Source: HKCCE3408 sp038530555
GTDB lineage: Bacteria > Pseudomonadota > Alphaproteobacteria > Rhodobacterales > Rhodobacteraceae
Direction of reading: 5' to 3'
NCBI GenBank assembly: GCA_038530555.1
Contig: JBCBCN010000009.1
Coordinates: forward strand, 85,593-149,592
Length of the DNA: 64,000 nucleotides
The position numbers and the translations under genes were made by a program. Positions 17,864-25,969 of this stretch are shown here, piece by piece. A model generated the notes under the pieces. It saw only the letters and a program-made list of their open reading frames with translations, was not told where the DNA came from and did not search any database. The stretch's first letter is position 1. Each line of letters starts with the position of its first letter.

Positions 17864-18202
17864 ATGTTGATGGCGAGTTTTATCTTCACCGAGACCGATC
17901 TCGACGAGACGTTCTTTACACTCGACGCCCTTATCCTTGAGGCCGCCGAAGCCACGCCAGGCTATATCGGTAAGGAAAACTGGGTGAGCCAGGACGGTGG
18001 CACGCGCAATTCGGTCTATTATTGGCGCGATCAAAAGGCGCTGGCGCAATTTGCCCGCCACCCAAAGCACTTGGAAGCCAAGCGGCAGTATGAGAAATGG
18101 TACGGCGGCTTTCACGTCGTGATCTCCGAGATTAAAAAGTCCTACGGCGACGGAGCGCTCGCGCATCTCACGCCCAATGACCGATTGCGACGGGCCAGCT
18201 GA
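17864..18202 (+). CDS. Antibiotic-biosynthesis-monooxygenase-like (ABM) domain protein
   Basis: 112 residues with the dimeric alpha-beta barrel pattern of ABM/DUF4188-like proteins: an N-terminal strand (MLMASFIFTETDL), a helix, GYIGKENWVSQDGGTRNSVYYW, then ALAQFARHPKHLEAKRQYEKWYGGFHVVISEI. The His in FARHPKHLEAKR is the position commonly used for ligand or haem contact. The ATG at 17864 follows AGAGGGG; a second ATG two codons later is possible. Its stop overlaps the ArgE-like start (TGATG), so it is co-translated with the deacylases and may act on the same imported substrate. Confidence 0.75.
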   Translation: MLMASFIFTETDLDETFFTLDALILEAAEATPGYIGKENWVSQDGGTRNSVYYWRDQKALAQFARHPKHLEAKRQYEKWYGGFHVVISEIKKSYGDGALAHLTPNDRLRRAS

Positions 18203-19356
18203 TGGCAGGGCTTTCGGCGCGTGACCTACTGGACAAGCTCGTGAGCTTTCCCACCGTCAGCCGGGAAAGCAACCTGCCGCTGATCGATTGGGTCGAGGAT
18301 TATCTCGACGGCTTCGGCGTCACCTGCCACCGCGACTATGATGTGACCGGCAAGAAGGCTTCGGTGTTTGCGCATATCGGCCCGGAGGAAGACGGGGCAG
18401 TCATCCTGTCGGGGCATACCGATGTGGTCCCGGTCGATGGTCAAGACTGGTCGACCGATCCCTTTAGCGTGACCGAACGCGACGGGCGGCTTTATGGCCG
18501 CGGTACCTGCGATATGAAGGGGTTCGACGCCCTGGCCCTGTCGCTGGTGGCCCCGGCAATGGAGCGCGGGCTGAAGCGGCCTTTGCAGATCTGTCTGAGC
18601 CGGGATGAAGAGATCGGCTGTATCGGCGCGCCTCCGATGATCGAGGCGATGCAGGGGCGGGTGCCGCGTGCGGGCCTGGCCATCATCGGTGAGCCGACGA
18701 TGATGGGTGTGGTCGACGGTCATAAGGGTGGCATCGGCTATGACGTGCATCTGCGGGGCTTCGAAGTGCATTCCTCGCTCCAGCCCTACGGCGTCTCCGC
18801 GATCATGGAGGGTGCGCGCCTGATCCAATGGGCCAATGAGATGAATGAGGCCAACCGCAATGCCGCTGATCCCGAAAGCCGTTTTGACCCGCCCTATACG
18901 ACAATCCATGTCGGCATGATCGAGGGCGGCACCGCGCATAACATCACAGCGCGCGACTGTCGCTTTCTCTTGGGTGTGCGCTGCGTGCCCAGCGATGACG
19001 CCGCTGACTGGGCCGCGCGGATCGAGGCAGAGATCGCCCGCATCCAGGCCGATATGCAGAAGATCCATCCTGACACTTTCATTGAGGCGGTGCCGCGCTG
19101 GAACGTGCCCGGCCTGAGCCCCGAGGCGGAAGGACCGGCTGAGGCGCTCGTGCGGCGGATCACCGGGGAGAACGGTTCCTCGGCGGTCAGCTACGGCACC
19201 GAAGCCGGGCAGTTTCAGGCCGCGGGCTATTCCGCCGTCGTTTGCGGGCCCGGCGATATCGCCCAAGCGCATCAGGCCGATGAGTTCATCTCGCTGGATC
19301 AGTTTCAAAAGGGCGAGGCCTTCATCGCCCGCCTTCTCGACACCCTCACGGAGTAA
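18202..19356 (+). CDS. argE: M20 deacylase, acetylornithine deacetylase (ArgE) type
   Basis: Zinc or cobalt amidohydrolase of 384 residues in the ArgE/DapE/ACY1 branch. Metal and catalytic motifs are present: SGHTDVVPVDGQDW (His ligand and catalytic Asp), GRGTCDMKGFDA (bridging Asp), SRDEEIGCIGA (catalytic and ligand Glu), and a late His in GDIAQAHQADEFI. A dimerisation domain lies between. By family it removes acetyl groups from N-acetylornithine, but its position after a peptide ABC importer and before a second M20 gene suggests it may instead deacylate imported N-acyl amino acids. The gene symbol is therefore provisional. Confidence 0.82.
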   Translation: MAGLSARDLLDKLVSFPTVSRESNLPLIDWVEDYLDGFGVTCHRDYDVTGKKASVFAHIGPEEDGAVILSGHTDVVPVDGQDWSTDPFSVTERDGRLYGRGTCDMKGFDALALSLVAPAMERGLKRPLQICLSRDEEIGCIGAPPMIEAMQGRVPRAGLAIIGEPTMMGVVDGHKGGIGYDVHLRGFEVHSSLQPYGVSAIMEGARLIQWANEMNEANRNAADPESRFDPPYTTIHVGMIEGGTAHNITARDCRFLLGVRCVPSDDAADWAARIEAEIARIQADMQKIHPDTFIEAVPRWNVPGLSPEAEGPAEALVRRITGENGSSAVSYGTEAGQFQAAGYSAVVCGPGDIAQAHQADEFISLDQFQKGEAFIARLLDTLTE

Positions 19357-19364
19357 CCCCAAGC

Positions 19365-20528
19365 ATGCCCGTAAAAAACCGTTTCGCCGAGCTTTTGCCG
19401 GAAATTACCGAATGGCGCCGCGATTTGCACGCCAATCCAGAAATTCTTTTCGAGACGCACCGCACCTCGGCCCTGGTCGAGGAGAAACTGCGGGAGTTCG
19501 GGTGTGACGAGGTGGTGACGGGGCTCGGGCGCACGGGCGTGGTCGGCATCATCAATGGCCGCGCGACGGGCTCGGGCCGCACAATTGGCCTGCGCGCGGA
19601 TATGGACGCGCTGCCGATCCATGAGACGACGGGTCTGGATTATGCCTCTAAGACGCCCGGAGCGATGCATGCCTGCGGCCACGATGGACACACGGCGATG
19701 CTTTTGGGTGCCGCGAAATACCTGGCTGAGACGCGCAATTTCGACGGCCGTGTCGCGGTGATCTTTCAGCCTGCCGAAGAGGGCGGCGGCGGCGGCAAAG
19801 AGATGGTCGATGACGGCATGATGGAGCAGTTCTCCATCAATGAGGTCTACGGAATGCACAATTGGCCCGGTCGCCCGGTGGGCTCTTTCGCGATCCGCTC
19901 CGGTCAGTTTTTCGCAGCCGCTGACACCTTCGATATCACCGTGACCGGTAAGGGCGGTCACGCGGCGAAACCGCAGGAAACCGTCGACACCACCGTGATG
20001 GCCGCCCAGCTTGTCATCGCACTGCAAACGATCGCCAGCCGCAACGCCGATCCAACCAAACAGATCGTGGTCTCTGTTACCTCGTTCGAGACCTCTTCGC
20101 ACGCCCATAACGTGATCCCCGCCGAGGTCCGGATCCGCGGCACCGTGCGCACCATGGCCCCGGAAATCCGCGACCTGGCCGAGACGCGCATGGGCGAAAT
20201 CTGCGCCGGTATTGCGGCCACGTTCGGCGGCTCAATCGCGCTGGACTACGTGCGTGGCTATCCCGTGATGGTCAATTCCGAGACCGAGACAGGCTATGCG
20301 GCTGAGGCTGCGCGGGCGGTGTCGGGCGATTGCGATGACGCGCCTTTGGTTATGGGTGGCGAAGACTTCGCCTTCATGCTCGAGGCCCGACCGGGCGCTT
20401 ATATCCTGGTCGGCAATGGCGACACCGCGATGGTCCACAACCCGGAATATAACTTCAACGATGAAGCAATCCCGGCGGGCTGTTCCTGGTGGGCCGAATT
20501 GGTCGAGCAGCGCTTGCCGGCGTCTTGA
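19365..20528 (+). CDS. M20-family amidohydrolase (hippurate hydrolase/AbgB-like)
   Basis: 387 residues of the M20D amidohydrolase type, which hydrolyse N-acyl amino acids such as hippurate, N-acetyl amino acids or IAA conjugates. Motifs are GLRADMDALPIHETTG, MHACGHDGHTAMLLGAA (metal-binding Cys-His and His), IFQPAEEGGGGGKEMV (Glu pair), YGMHNWPG and the late VMGGEDFAFMLEARPGAY. The gene begins 8 bases after the ArgE-like stop and completes the operon. Its last 63 bases are the parent of a decayed copy found 649 bases further on (21118-21180). Confidence 0.9.
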   Translation: MPVKNRFAELLPEITEWRRDLHANPEILFETHRTSALVEEKLREFGCDEVVTGLGRTGVVGIINGRATGSGRTIGLRADMDALPIHETTGLDYASKTPGAMHACGHDGHTAMLLGAAKYLAETRNFDGRVAVIFQPAEEGGGGGKEMVDDGMMEQFSINEVYGMHNWPGRPVGSFAIRSGQFFAAADTFDITVTGKGGHAAKPQETVDTTVMAAQLVIALQTIASRNADPTKQIVVSVTSFETSSHAHNVIPAEVRIRGTVRTMAPEIRDLAETRMGEICAGIAATFGGSIALDYVRGYPVMVNSETETGYAAEAARAVSGDCDDAPLVMGGEDFAFMLEARPGAYILVGNGDTAMVHNPEYNFNDEAIPAGCSWWAELVEQRLPAS

Positions 20529-20646
20529 GGGGCCAAAGGTGGCGCAGTTGCGAAAAATTATACAGTTTTTTTCATAACTTAAGGGCGCTATCGGCGCTCG
20601 CCTGAGTTACTCTGCCCGCAACAGGATTGTTCAGAGGTACACGAGT

Positions 20647-21087
20647 ATGAGAGTTTCAAATTGGTTTGCTGCCGCGCTTGCCACTTGTATGACTGCGATC
20701 ACCGCGCCTGCATCGGCGCTGAGCACAGATTTCCAAGTGGAAGTTACCAGCACCTTTTTTGACGGCAGTATTCGGGCACACGGTATGCCCGACCCATATA
20801 CGATGCGGTTTAGCTTCATGGACCGTGGAGGGCGCGTGGCGATCTGCGGGATCGGCTATATCAGCGACCAGCGTTTGCGCTCGAACATCCGCCGCGCCCT
20901 GCGCGGAGCGGAGGTTATGGTGGATGGCCAAGTATATCCGGTGGATCTGACCTATTTCGCCCAGGCCAATACGGCGCGGGCCGTCACCAGCGGCATGGCC
21001 AATTGCGCCGTCACGCCCGCCCCTATTCCCACCCGAAACGGCGATTTTGACTTTCGCCTTGGTGACGGCGGCGTCTGGCGCAACTGA
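20647..21087 (+). CDS. Secreted protein of unknown function, paralog A
   Basis: 146 residues with a clear Sec signal peptide (MRVSNWFAAALATCMTAITA, predicted cleavage near ASA-L). The mature part has no domain I recognise. It contains GMPDPYTMRF, VAICGIGYI, QRLRSNIRRALRGAEV, VYPVDLTYFAQAN and GMANCAVTPAPIPTR, with two cysteines that could form a disulfide. A second copy follows immediately; by hand alignment the mature parts share about 77 of 122 residues, so the family is under selection. The conserved cysteines and export signal point to a periplasmic or extracellular role. Confidence 0.8.
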   Translation: MRVSNWFAAALATCMTAITAPASALSTDFQVEVTSTFFDGSIRAHGMPDPYTMRFSFMDRGGRVAICGIGYISDQRLRSNIRRALRGAEVMVDGQVYPVDLTYFAQANTARAVTSGMANCAVTPAPIPTRNGDFDFRLGDGGVWRN

Positions 21088-21117
21088 GGCGGATCTGCCC
21101 CGTGAAGATCGGGTTCG

Positions 21118-21180
21118 ATCCCGGCTGGTTTTTCTTGGCGGGCCGAATTGATTAAGCAGCGCTTTCCGGCGTCGTGAAGG
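21118..21180 (+). pseudogene. Relic of the 3' end of the upstream amidohydrolase gene
   Basis: These 63 bases align without gaps to 20469-20531, the last codons of the M20 amidohydrolase gene plus its stop, at 52 of 63 positions. The frame is still readable (LIKQRFPAS then stop, against LVEQRLPAS then stop in the parent). It sits between the two paralogous secreted-protein genes at the position a tandem duplication of about 650 bp would predict, and is too short to be functional. Confidence 0.85.
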
Positions 21181-21310
21181 TCCGGTTTTCGGGCGCCTAT
21201 TGGACGCCGCGCTGTTAACTCAGTGTTCCCACCTGTGACAGCAGCGCGCGTTGTACCCCGGCCCTCCGACACTACTTTTGTTTCATGCAAATTCTTAGGG
21301 GTAACGATAA

Positions 21311-21751
21311 ATGAATGTTCTTAAAACGGCCATGGCCACATGTCTCGCGGGCCTTTTCATGTCTGGTGGATCGGCACAGGCGCTCGACACCGATTTTCAA
21401 ATTCCGGTCGACGGTGACTTCGTCGAAAGCGGTCTCAGGAACTTCGGCATGCCCGATCCCTACACGATGCGCGTAGCCTTCATGGGCCAGGAAGGACGGA
21501 TTGTCATCTGCGGTATTGGGTTTGTCCGTGAGGCGCGGCTGCGGTCGAACATTCGTGGCATGTTGCGGGATGCGGAAGTGACAGTGGGTGGCAGGGTCTA
21601 TCCAGTTGATCTGACCTTTTTCGCTCAGGCCAACTCGGCACGTGAGGTCGAGACGGGCATGGCGAATTGCGCGATCACACCTGCACCAATTCCCACGCGC
21701 TCGGAAGATTTTGACTTCAATTTTGGGGGCGCGGGTATCTGGCGGGAATGA
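21311..21751 (+). CDS. Secreted protein of unknown function, paralog B
   Basis: 146 residues, the same length as paralog A, with its own signal peptide (MNVLKTAMATCLAGLFMSGG, predicted cleavage near AQA-L). The conserved blocks GMPDPYTMR, ICGIG, RLRSNIR, VYPVDLT, FAQAN and GMANCA/TPAPIPTR are all kept, including both mature cysteines, while the signal peptide and residues around 30-45 have diverged. It arose by tandem duplication together with the 3' tail of the amidohydrolase gene. GGGGTAACGATAA lies before the ATG as a possible ribosome site. Function unknown. Confidence 0.8.
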   Translation: MNVLKTAMATCLAGLFMSGGSAQALDTDFQIPVDGDFVESGLRNFGMPDPYTMRVAFMGQEGRIVICGIGFVREARLRSNIRGMLRDAEVTVGGRVYPVDLTFFAQANSAREVETGMANCAITPAPIPTRSEDFDFNFGGAGIWRE

Positions 21752-21796
21752 GTTGGAAGCGCCGCGCGACGTTGGTTTTGCGCAAGGCGTTCTGGA

Positions 21797-22138
21797 TCAA
21801 GCTGGTCTGAAGCCCATCGCTCGCGTTCGAGTGGGTGAAACCCGTCGCGTGGAGTTTGGTAAGCGTCGGGTCGCTGGCGGCAGCGCGGGCATTTTTGCGC
21901 TCTGCCGACCCACGATGAGTTTGGCCAAGTGCCAAGCGTTCACCGGCAAAAGCAGACCGTGCAATACGATCACCTGCCACAGCCCCAAAGCCAAACCATA
22001 TGAGATGAAGGCGATGTTGGAGCCAACTGCGATCATGCGCAGCCTGCGAAAATCCGTTGTCGTAAAGGTCGCAAGGACCAGAATGCCGGCAAGGATGCCG
22101 AGGGCGTCTGGTGCGGCATGGCTAGACTCTTCAAACAT
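21797..22138 (-). CDS. Small integral membrane protein of unknown function
   Basis: 113 residues with three predicted hydrophobic helices: ALGILAGILVLATF, MIAVGSNIAFISYGLALGLW and VIVLHGLLLPVNAWHLAKLI. A basic, Pro- and Thr-rich tail follows. The helical pattern, with a polar TTDFRRLR loop and the HGLLLPVNAWH segment, looks like a conserved family of small alphaproteobacterial membrane proteins, but I cannot name it. AAGGGTC lies upstream of the ATG. It is convergent with the tandem secreted-protein genes. Confidence 0.6.
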   Translation of the reverse strand: MFEESSHAAPDALGILAGILVLATFTTTDFRRLRMIAVGSNIAFISYGLALGLWQVIVLHGLLLPVNAWHLAKLIVGRQSAKMPALPPATRRLPNSTRRVSPTRTRAMGFRPA

Positions 22139-22482
22139 GGGTTTGACCCTTTAGGACACGCCCTGGGACTGCGCAAAAATGGGCGCGTCAAATATCATAA
22201 AATGCAAAAAAGTGTTTTTCTGCAGAGACTTGTTGCCAATAGAGCTGTCATAACGGGGTCGTAGCGTCCCGCAAAGTCCGGTATTCGCTACTTGATCACC
22301 AAAAGCCCGGTTCTCGCTCTGGTTTACTTAGACGACATGGATCGTGGGCTGCGCGCGGCGAGGTCGCAAAGCCCGCTTGAGTTTCCGCAACGTCTTGCCC
22401 TGCGCGCCCGAGCGTCGCATACATTTGCGCCGTGGCACGCAGGCGCGTTGCCACCGGAGGGGAGACCGGGGAGGGAGCATCC
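22139..22482. other. Intergenic region upstream of prpE
   Basis: 344 bases with no credible gene. The only structure seen is an imperfect palindrome around TGCAAAAAAGTGTTTTTC (22203-22224), in an A+T-rich stretch that could be part of a promoter or binding site for prpE. Reading frames across this interval look like shadows. Confidence 0.35.
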
Positions 22483-24387
22483 ATGTCCGACTACAGCGCG
22501 GCTTATGCCGCATGGCAGGCCGATCCAGGCGCATTTTGGATGCAAGCCGCGCAGGGGATCGATTGGGACACAGCCCCGAGCCATGCCTTCGATCCCAAAG
22601 CCGGTGTTTATGGTCGCTGGTTTCCCGATGCTGTGGGCAACACCTGCTATAACGCAATCGACCGCCACGTTGCCGCCGGGCGGGGTAATCAGGCAGCGAT
22701 CATCTATGACAGCCCGGTCACCGGCACTGTCAGCCACATCACCTATGCCCAGGCGCAGACTGAGATCGCCGCACTCGGGGCGGTGCTGCAAGAACTCGGC
22801 GTCGCTCAGGGCGACCGCGTCATCATTTATATGCCGATGGTGCCCGAAGCGGTCTTTGCCATGCTCGCCTGCGCCCGCATCGGCGCGGTGCATTCGGTGG
22901 TTTTCGGTGGCTTTGCCGCGCCCGAACTGGCCACGCGGATCGATGACGCGGCGCCCAAGGCGATTATCTCGGCGTCTTGCGGCATCGAGACAGCGCGGGT
23001 GATCGACTATAAAGTGCTTCTCGACGCGGCGATCGACCTGGCCGAGACCAAGCCTGAGGCCTGCCTGATCCTGCAGCGCGAGCGGCAAACCTGTGACCTC
23101 GTCACGGGCCGCGACCACGACTACGCGGACCTGGTCAGCGCCGCGAAGGACGCAGGCAAAGCGGCCGACTGCGCCGCCGTAAAGGCCACCGACCCGGCCT
23201 ATATCCTCTACACCTCCGGCACGACCGGTCAGCCCAAAGGCGTGGTGCGCGACACGGGCGGGCATATGGTGGCACTCCATTGGACGATGGCGGCGCATTA
23301 CGGCGTCAGCCCGGGCGAGGTCTTCTGGGCCGCCTCCGATGTCGGCTGGGTTGTGGGCCATTCCTACATTTGCTACGCGCCGCTGCTCGCCGGCTGCACC
23401 ACGGTCATCTATGAGGGCAAGCCGGTTGGCACGCCCGATGCAGGAGCGTTCTGGCGGGTGATCTCCGAGCATAAGGTGGTCTCGCTTTTCACCGCGCCCA
23501 CGGCGTTTCGCGCGATCAAGAAAGAGGATCCCAAGGGCGCGCTTCTGGCCGATTACGATCTCTCGAGCCTGCGCTCGCTGTTCCTGGCAGGTGAGCGGAC
23601 TGATCCGGCCACTTTGGTCTGGGCCGAAGACAAGCTTGGCGTGCCAGTGATCGATCATTGGTGGCAGACCGAAACGGGCTGGACGATTTCCGGCAATCCG
23701 CTGGGTCTGGGTGGCTTTCCGGTGCGCAAAGGCTCCCCCGGGCGGCCGATGCCGGGCTATGACCTTCAGGTGCTCGACGATGCAGGTCAGCCCGTCGCGC
23801 GGGGCGTGCTTGGCAATATCGTCGTCAAGCTACCGCTCCCGCCTGGCGCGACGCCGGTTCTTTGGCGCGCAGAGGAGCGCTTTCGTCAGGCTTATCTCAA
23901 CGATTTTCCCGGGTTTTACGCGACGTCGGATGCCGGGATCATCGATGAAGACGGCTATCTGCACATCATGGCGCGCACCGACGACATCATCAACGTCGCC
24001 GGTCACAGGCTCTCGACCGGCGCGATGGAGGAGGTTTTGGCCGAGCATCGCGACGTTGCCGAATGCGCCGTGGTGGGTAAGGCCGACGCGCTCAAGGGTC
24101 AGACACCCCTGGGATTTTTTGTCACCAATGCGGGCGTCAACCGTCCCGAGACCGAGATCGAAGCCGAGCTTGTCGCGATGGTCCGCGAGAAGATCGGCGC
24201 CGTAGCCGCCTTCAAGACGGCCGTCGCAGTGGCCCGTTTGCCCAAGACACGCTCAGGCAAGGTCCTGCGCGGCACCATGCAAAAAATCGCTGATGCCAGC
24301 GCCTTTAAGATGCCCGCGGCCATCGATGATCCGGACATCTTGGATGAGATCACAGGCGCATTGGAGGGCCGGTCGCTGATTGGCTGA
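22483..24387 (+). CDS. prpE: Propionyl-CoA synthetase
   Basis: An acetyl/propionyl-CoA synthetase of the ANL superfamily, 634 residues, closest to PrpE by its N-terminal AYAAWQADPGAFWMQAA and length. It forms propionyl-AMP and then propionyl-CoA. ANL motifs are ILYTSGTTGQPKGVV (P-loop), the DVGWVVGHSYICYAPL acyl pocket, IDHWWQTETGW (A5), YATSDAGIIDEDGYLHIMAR and KTRSGKVLRGTM, whose Lys performs adenylation. The ATG at 22483 follows GGGAGCAT and starts the family-conserved sequence. Use of acetate as a second substrate is possible. Confidence 0.92.
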   Translation: MSDYSAAYAAWQADPGAFWMQAAQGIDWDTAPSHAFDPKAGVYGRWFPDAVGNTCYNAIDRHVAAGRGNQAAIIYDSPVTGTVSHITYAQAQTEIAALGAVLQELGVAQGDRVIIYMPMVPEAVFAMLACARIGAVHSVVFGGFAAPELATRIDDAAPKAIISASCGIETARVIDYKVLLDAAIDLAETKPEACLILQRERQTCDLVTGRDHDYADLVSAAKDAGKAADCAAVKATDPAYILYTSGTTGQPKGVVRDTGGHMVALHWTMAAHYGVSPGEVFWAASDVGWVVGHSYICYAPLLAGCTTVIYEGKPVGTPDAGAFWRVISEHKVVSLFTAPTAFRAIKKEDPKGALLADYDLSSLRSLFLAGERTDPATLVWAEDKLGVPVIDHWWQTETGWTISGNPLGLGGFPVRKGSPGRPMPGYDLQVLDDAGQPVARGVLGNIVVKLPLPPGATPVLWRAEERFRQAYLNDFPGFYATSDAGIIDEDGYLHIMARTDDIINVAGHRLSTGAMEEVLAEHRDVAECAVVGKADALKGQTPLGFFVTNAGVNRPETEIEAELVAMVREKIGAVAAFKTAVAVARLPKTRSGKVLRGTMQKIADASAFKMPAAIDDPDILDEITGALEGRSLIG

Positions 24388-24412
24388 AGCAGCGCGCGCC
24401 CCGCTTTCAGCC
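24382..24412. terminator. Possible bidirectional stem-loop between convergent prpE and moaA
   Basis: GGCTGAA at 24382-24388 pairs with TTCAGCC at 24406-24412, with an additional GC pair inside and a G+C-rich loop. It overlaps the stop codons of both convergent genes. There is no T-run, so terminator function is tentative. Confidence 0.3.
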
Positions 24413-25414
24413 GCCGGTATGGCTCATATGGCGGCTCATCTGCCCGGCCACGTTCTGGCGTGAATAGTCGAAGTCGTGGCCCTTGGGCTTCCGCGCGATC
24501 GCCGCGCGGATCGCATCCTCCAACAGTTCGTCGCTCTCACTCATGCGGAGCGGCGCGCGAAGATCGGCGCGGTCTTCCTGGCCCAGGCACATGAAAAGCT
24601 CACCCGTGCAGGTCAGCCGCACGCGGTTGCAGCTTTCGCAGAAATTATGCGTCAGCGGTGTGATAAAGCCGATCTTCTGATCGGTTTCCTGCAGCTTTAC
24701 ATACCGCGCCGGGCCGCCCGTCCGCTCGGTGAGATCAAACAGAGTAAACTGCTCGGCCAAGCGGGCGCGAAGATCCTTGAGGCTCCAATACTGATCCAGC
24801 CGGTTCTCATTGCCCAGATCGCCCATCGGCATGACCTCGATAAACGTCAGATCCATATCCCGGGCCGCGCACCAGCTTTGCAGGTCGAAAAGCTCATCCT
24901 CGTTGAAGCCCTTGAGCGCCACGGTGTTCAGCTTCACCCGCATCCCCGCCGCCCGCGCCGCTTCAATCCCAGCCAAGACCTGCTCGAGGCGGCCCCAGCG
25001 CGTGATATGGGCGAATTTCTTGGCATCGAGCGTATCGAGCGAGACATTTACGCGGTTAACCCCGCAAGCGGCGAGGTCGGCGGCAAAGCGGCTGAGCTGG
25101 CTGCCATTGGTGGTCAGCGTCAGCTCTTCCAGGGCGCCGCTTTCGAGATGTCGTGACATGGCCTGGAAGAAGGTCATGATGCCCTTGCGCACGAGCGGTT
25201 CGCCCCCGGTGATGCGCAATTTCTTCACTCCGAGCCCGACGAAGCTGGAGCACAGGCGGTCAAGCTCTTCTAGGGTCAGCAATTCCCGCTTGGGCAGGAA
25301 GGTCATATTCTCGGCCATACAGTAAAGGCAGCGGAAATCGCAGCGGTCCGTCACCGAGACCCGCAGGTAGGTGATGTCGCGGGCGAAGGGGTCGATAAGT
25401 GGCGGCAGCTGCAT
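24407..25414 (-). CDS. moaA: GTP 3',8-cyclase (molybdenum cofactor biosynthesis protein A)
   Basis: A radical-SAM enzyme that rearranges GTP to 3',8-cyclo-GTP, the first step of molybdopterin synthesis. The 335-residue protein has the N-terminal [4Fe-4S] motif CDFRCLYC, the GGEPLVRKG SAM-binding segment and the C-terminal second cluster (FCESCNRVRLTCTGELFMCL). It ends in Gly-Gly, the tail required for catalysis in MoaA. The ATG at 25414 is used because the longer frame begins with TTG and adds a non-conserved extension. No moaC or other moa gene is adjacent. Confidence 0.95.
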   Translation of the reverse strand: MQLPPLIDPFARDITYLRVSVTDRCDFRCLYCMAENMTFLPKRELLTLEELDRLCSSFVGLGVKKLRITGGEPLVRKGIMTFFQAMSRHLESGALEELTLTTNGSQLSRFAADLAACGVNRVNVSLDTLDAKKFAHITRWGRLEQVLAGIEAARAAGMRVKLNTVALKGFNEDELFDLQSWCAARDMDLTFIEVMPMGDLGNENRLDQYWSLKDLRARLAEQFTLFDLTERTGGPARYVKLQETDQKIGFITPLTHNFCESCNRVRLTCTGELFMCLGQEDRADLRAPLRMSESDELLEDAIRAAIARKPKGHDFDYSRQNVAGQMSRHMSHTGG

Positions 25415-25497
25415 GGAAGTGAGCCTAGTGCCGCCGGTCTGCCCAGGCAAGCCAGCGACCTGTTGTGAGCCGTGCGATGGCGCGTTAGGGAGATCAC

Positions 25498-25953
25498 ATG
25501 CGCTTTATCTGGACACTTTTCACCTGCTTTGCCCTGTCCGCATGCGGCCTCCAGCTTCCCGGCTTGGGCGGTTTGGGTGGTGCCCAAAGCCAGGCCCGCG
25601 CCCCTGGCGCTGAGGATGCACGCCCGGTGCTGCGACCTGGTGAGGTGGTGGAGGACACGGGCGACGCGGCGGATGGAGCCGCCGATCCAGGGCTGGCGGC
25701 TCAAACGGGCGATCTCGGCCAGACGATCGTGAGCTTGGGCGACGCAACACGGGCAGGGCTGTGGCTTGAGACGCCGTTGGTCGCAGCAGAAGGCCCCGGT
25801 CTTCTCCGAGCACCGGGGGGCACCGCGCTTGAGGTCCGCTTGATCCCGAGCGGTGGGGCGCCTGGCTCGGGTAGCAGGATCTCGCTTCAGGCCATGCAAG
25901 GCCTTGGCTTGCCGCTAACGGCGCTGACGGAAATATCGGTCGAAGCGCTCTGA
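25498..25953 (+). CDS. Lipoprotein of unknown function
   Basis: 151 residues. MRFIWTLFTCFALSAC is a lipoprotein signal with lipobox ALSAC (Cys16). A Gly-, Ala- and Pro-rich linker follows, then a compact C-terminal part from about residue 75 (GQTIVSLGDATRAGLWLETP, and GTALEVRLIPSGGAPGSGSR) resembling a small beta-rich domain kept in roseobacters. I do not recognise a function. It is divergent from moaA and convergent with the DUF3422 gene, so it is probably its own transcription unit. Confidence 0.75.
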   Translation: MRFIWTLFTCFALSACGLQLPGLGGLGGAQSQARAPGAEDARPVLRPGEVVEDTGDAADGAADPGLAAQTGDLGQTIVSLGDATRAGLWLETPLVAAEGPGLLRAPGGTALEVRLIPSGGAPGSGSRISLQAMQGLGLPLTALTEISVEAL

Positions 25954-25969
25954 GCCGCTTTGCGCGGCG

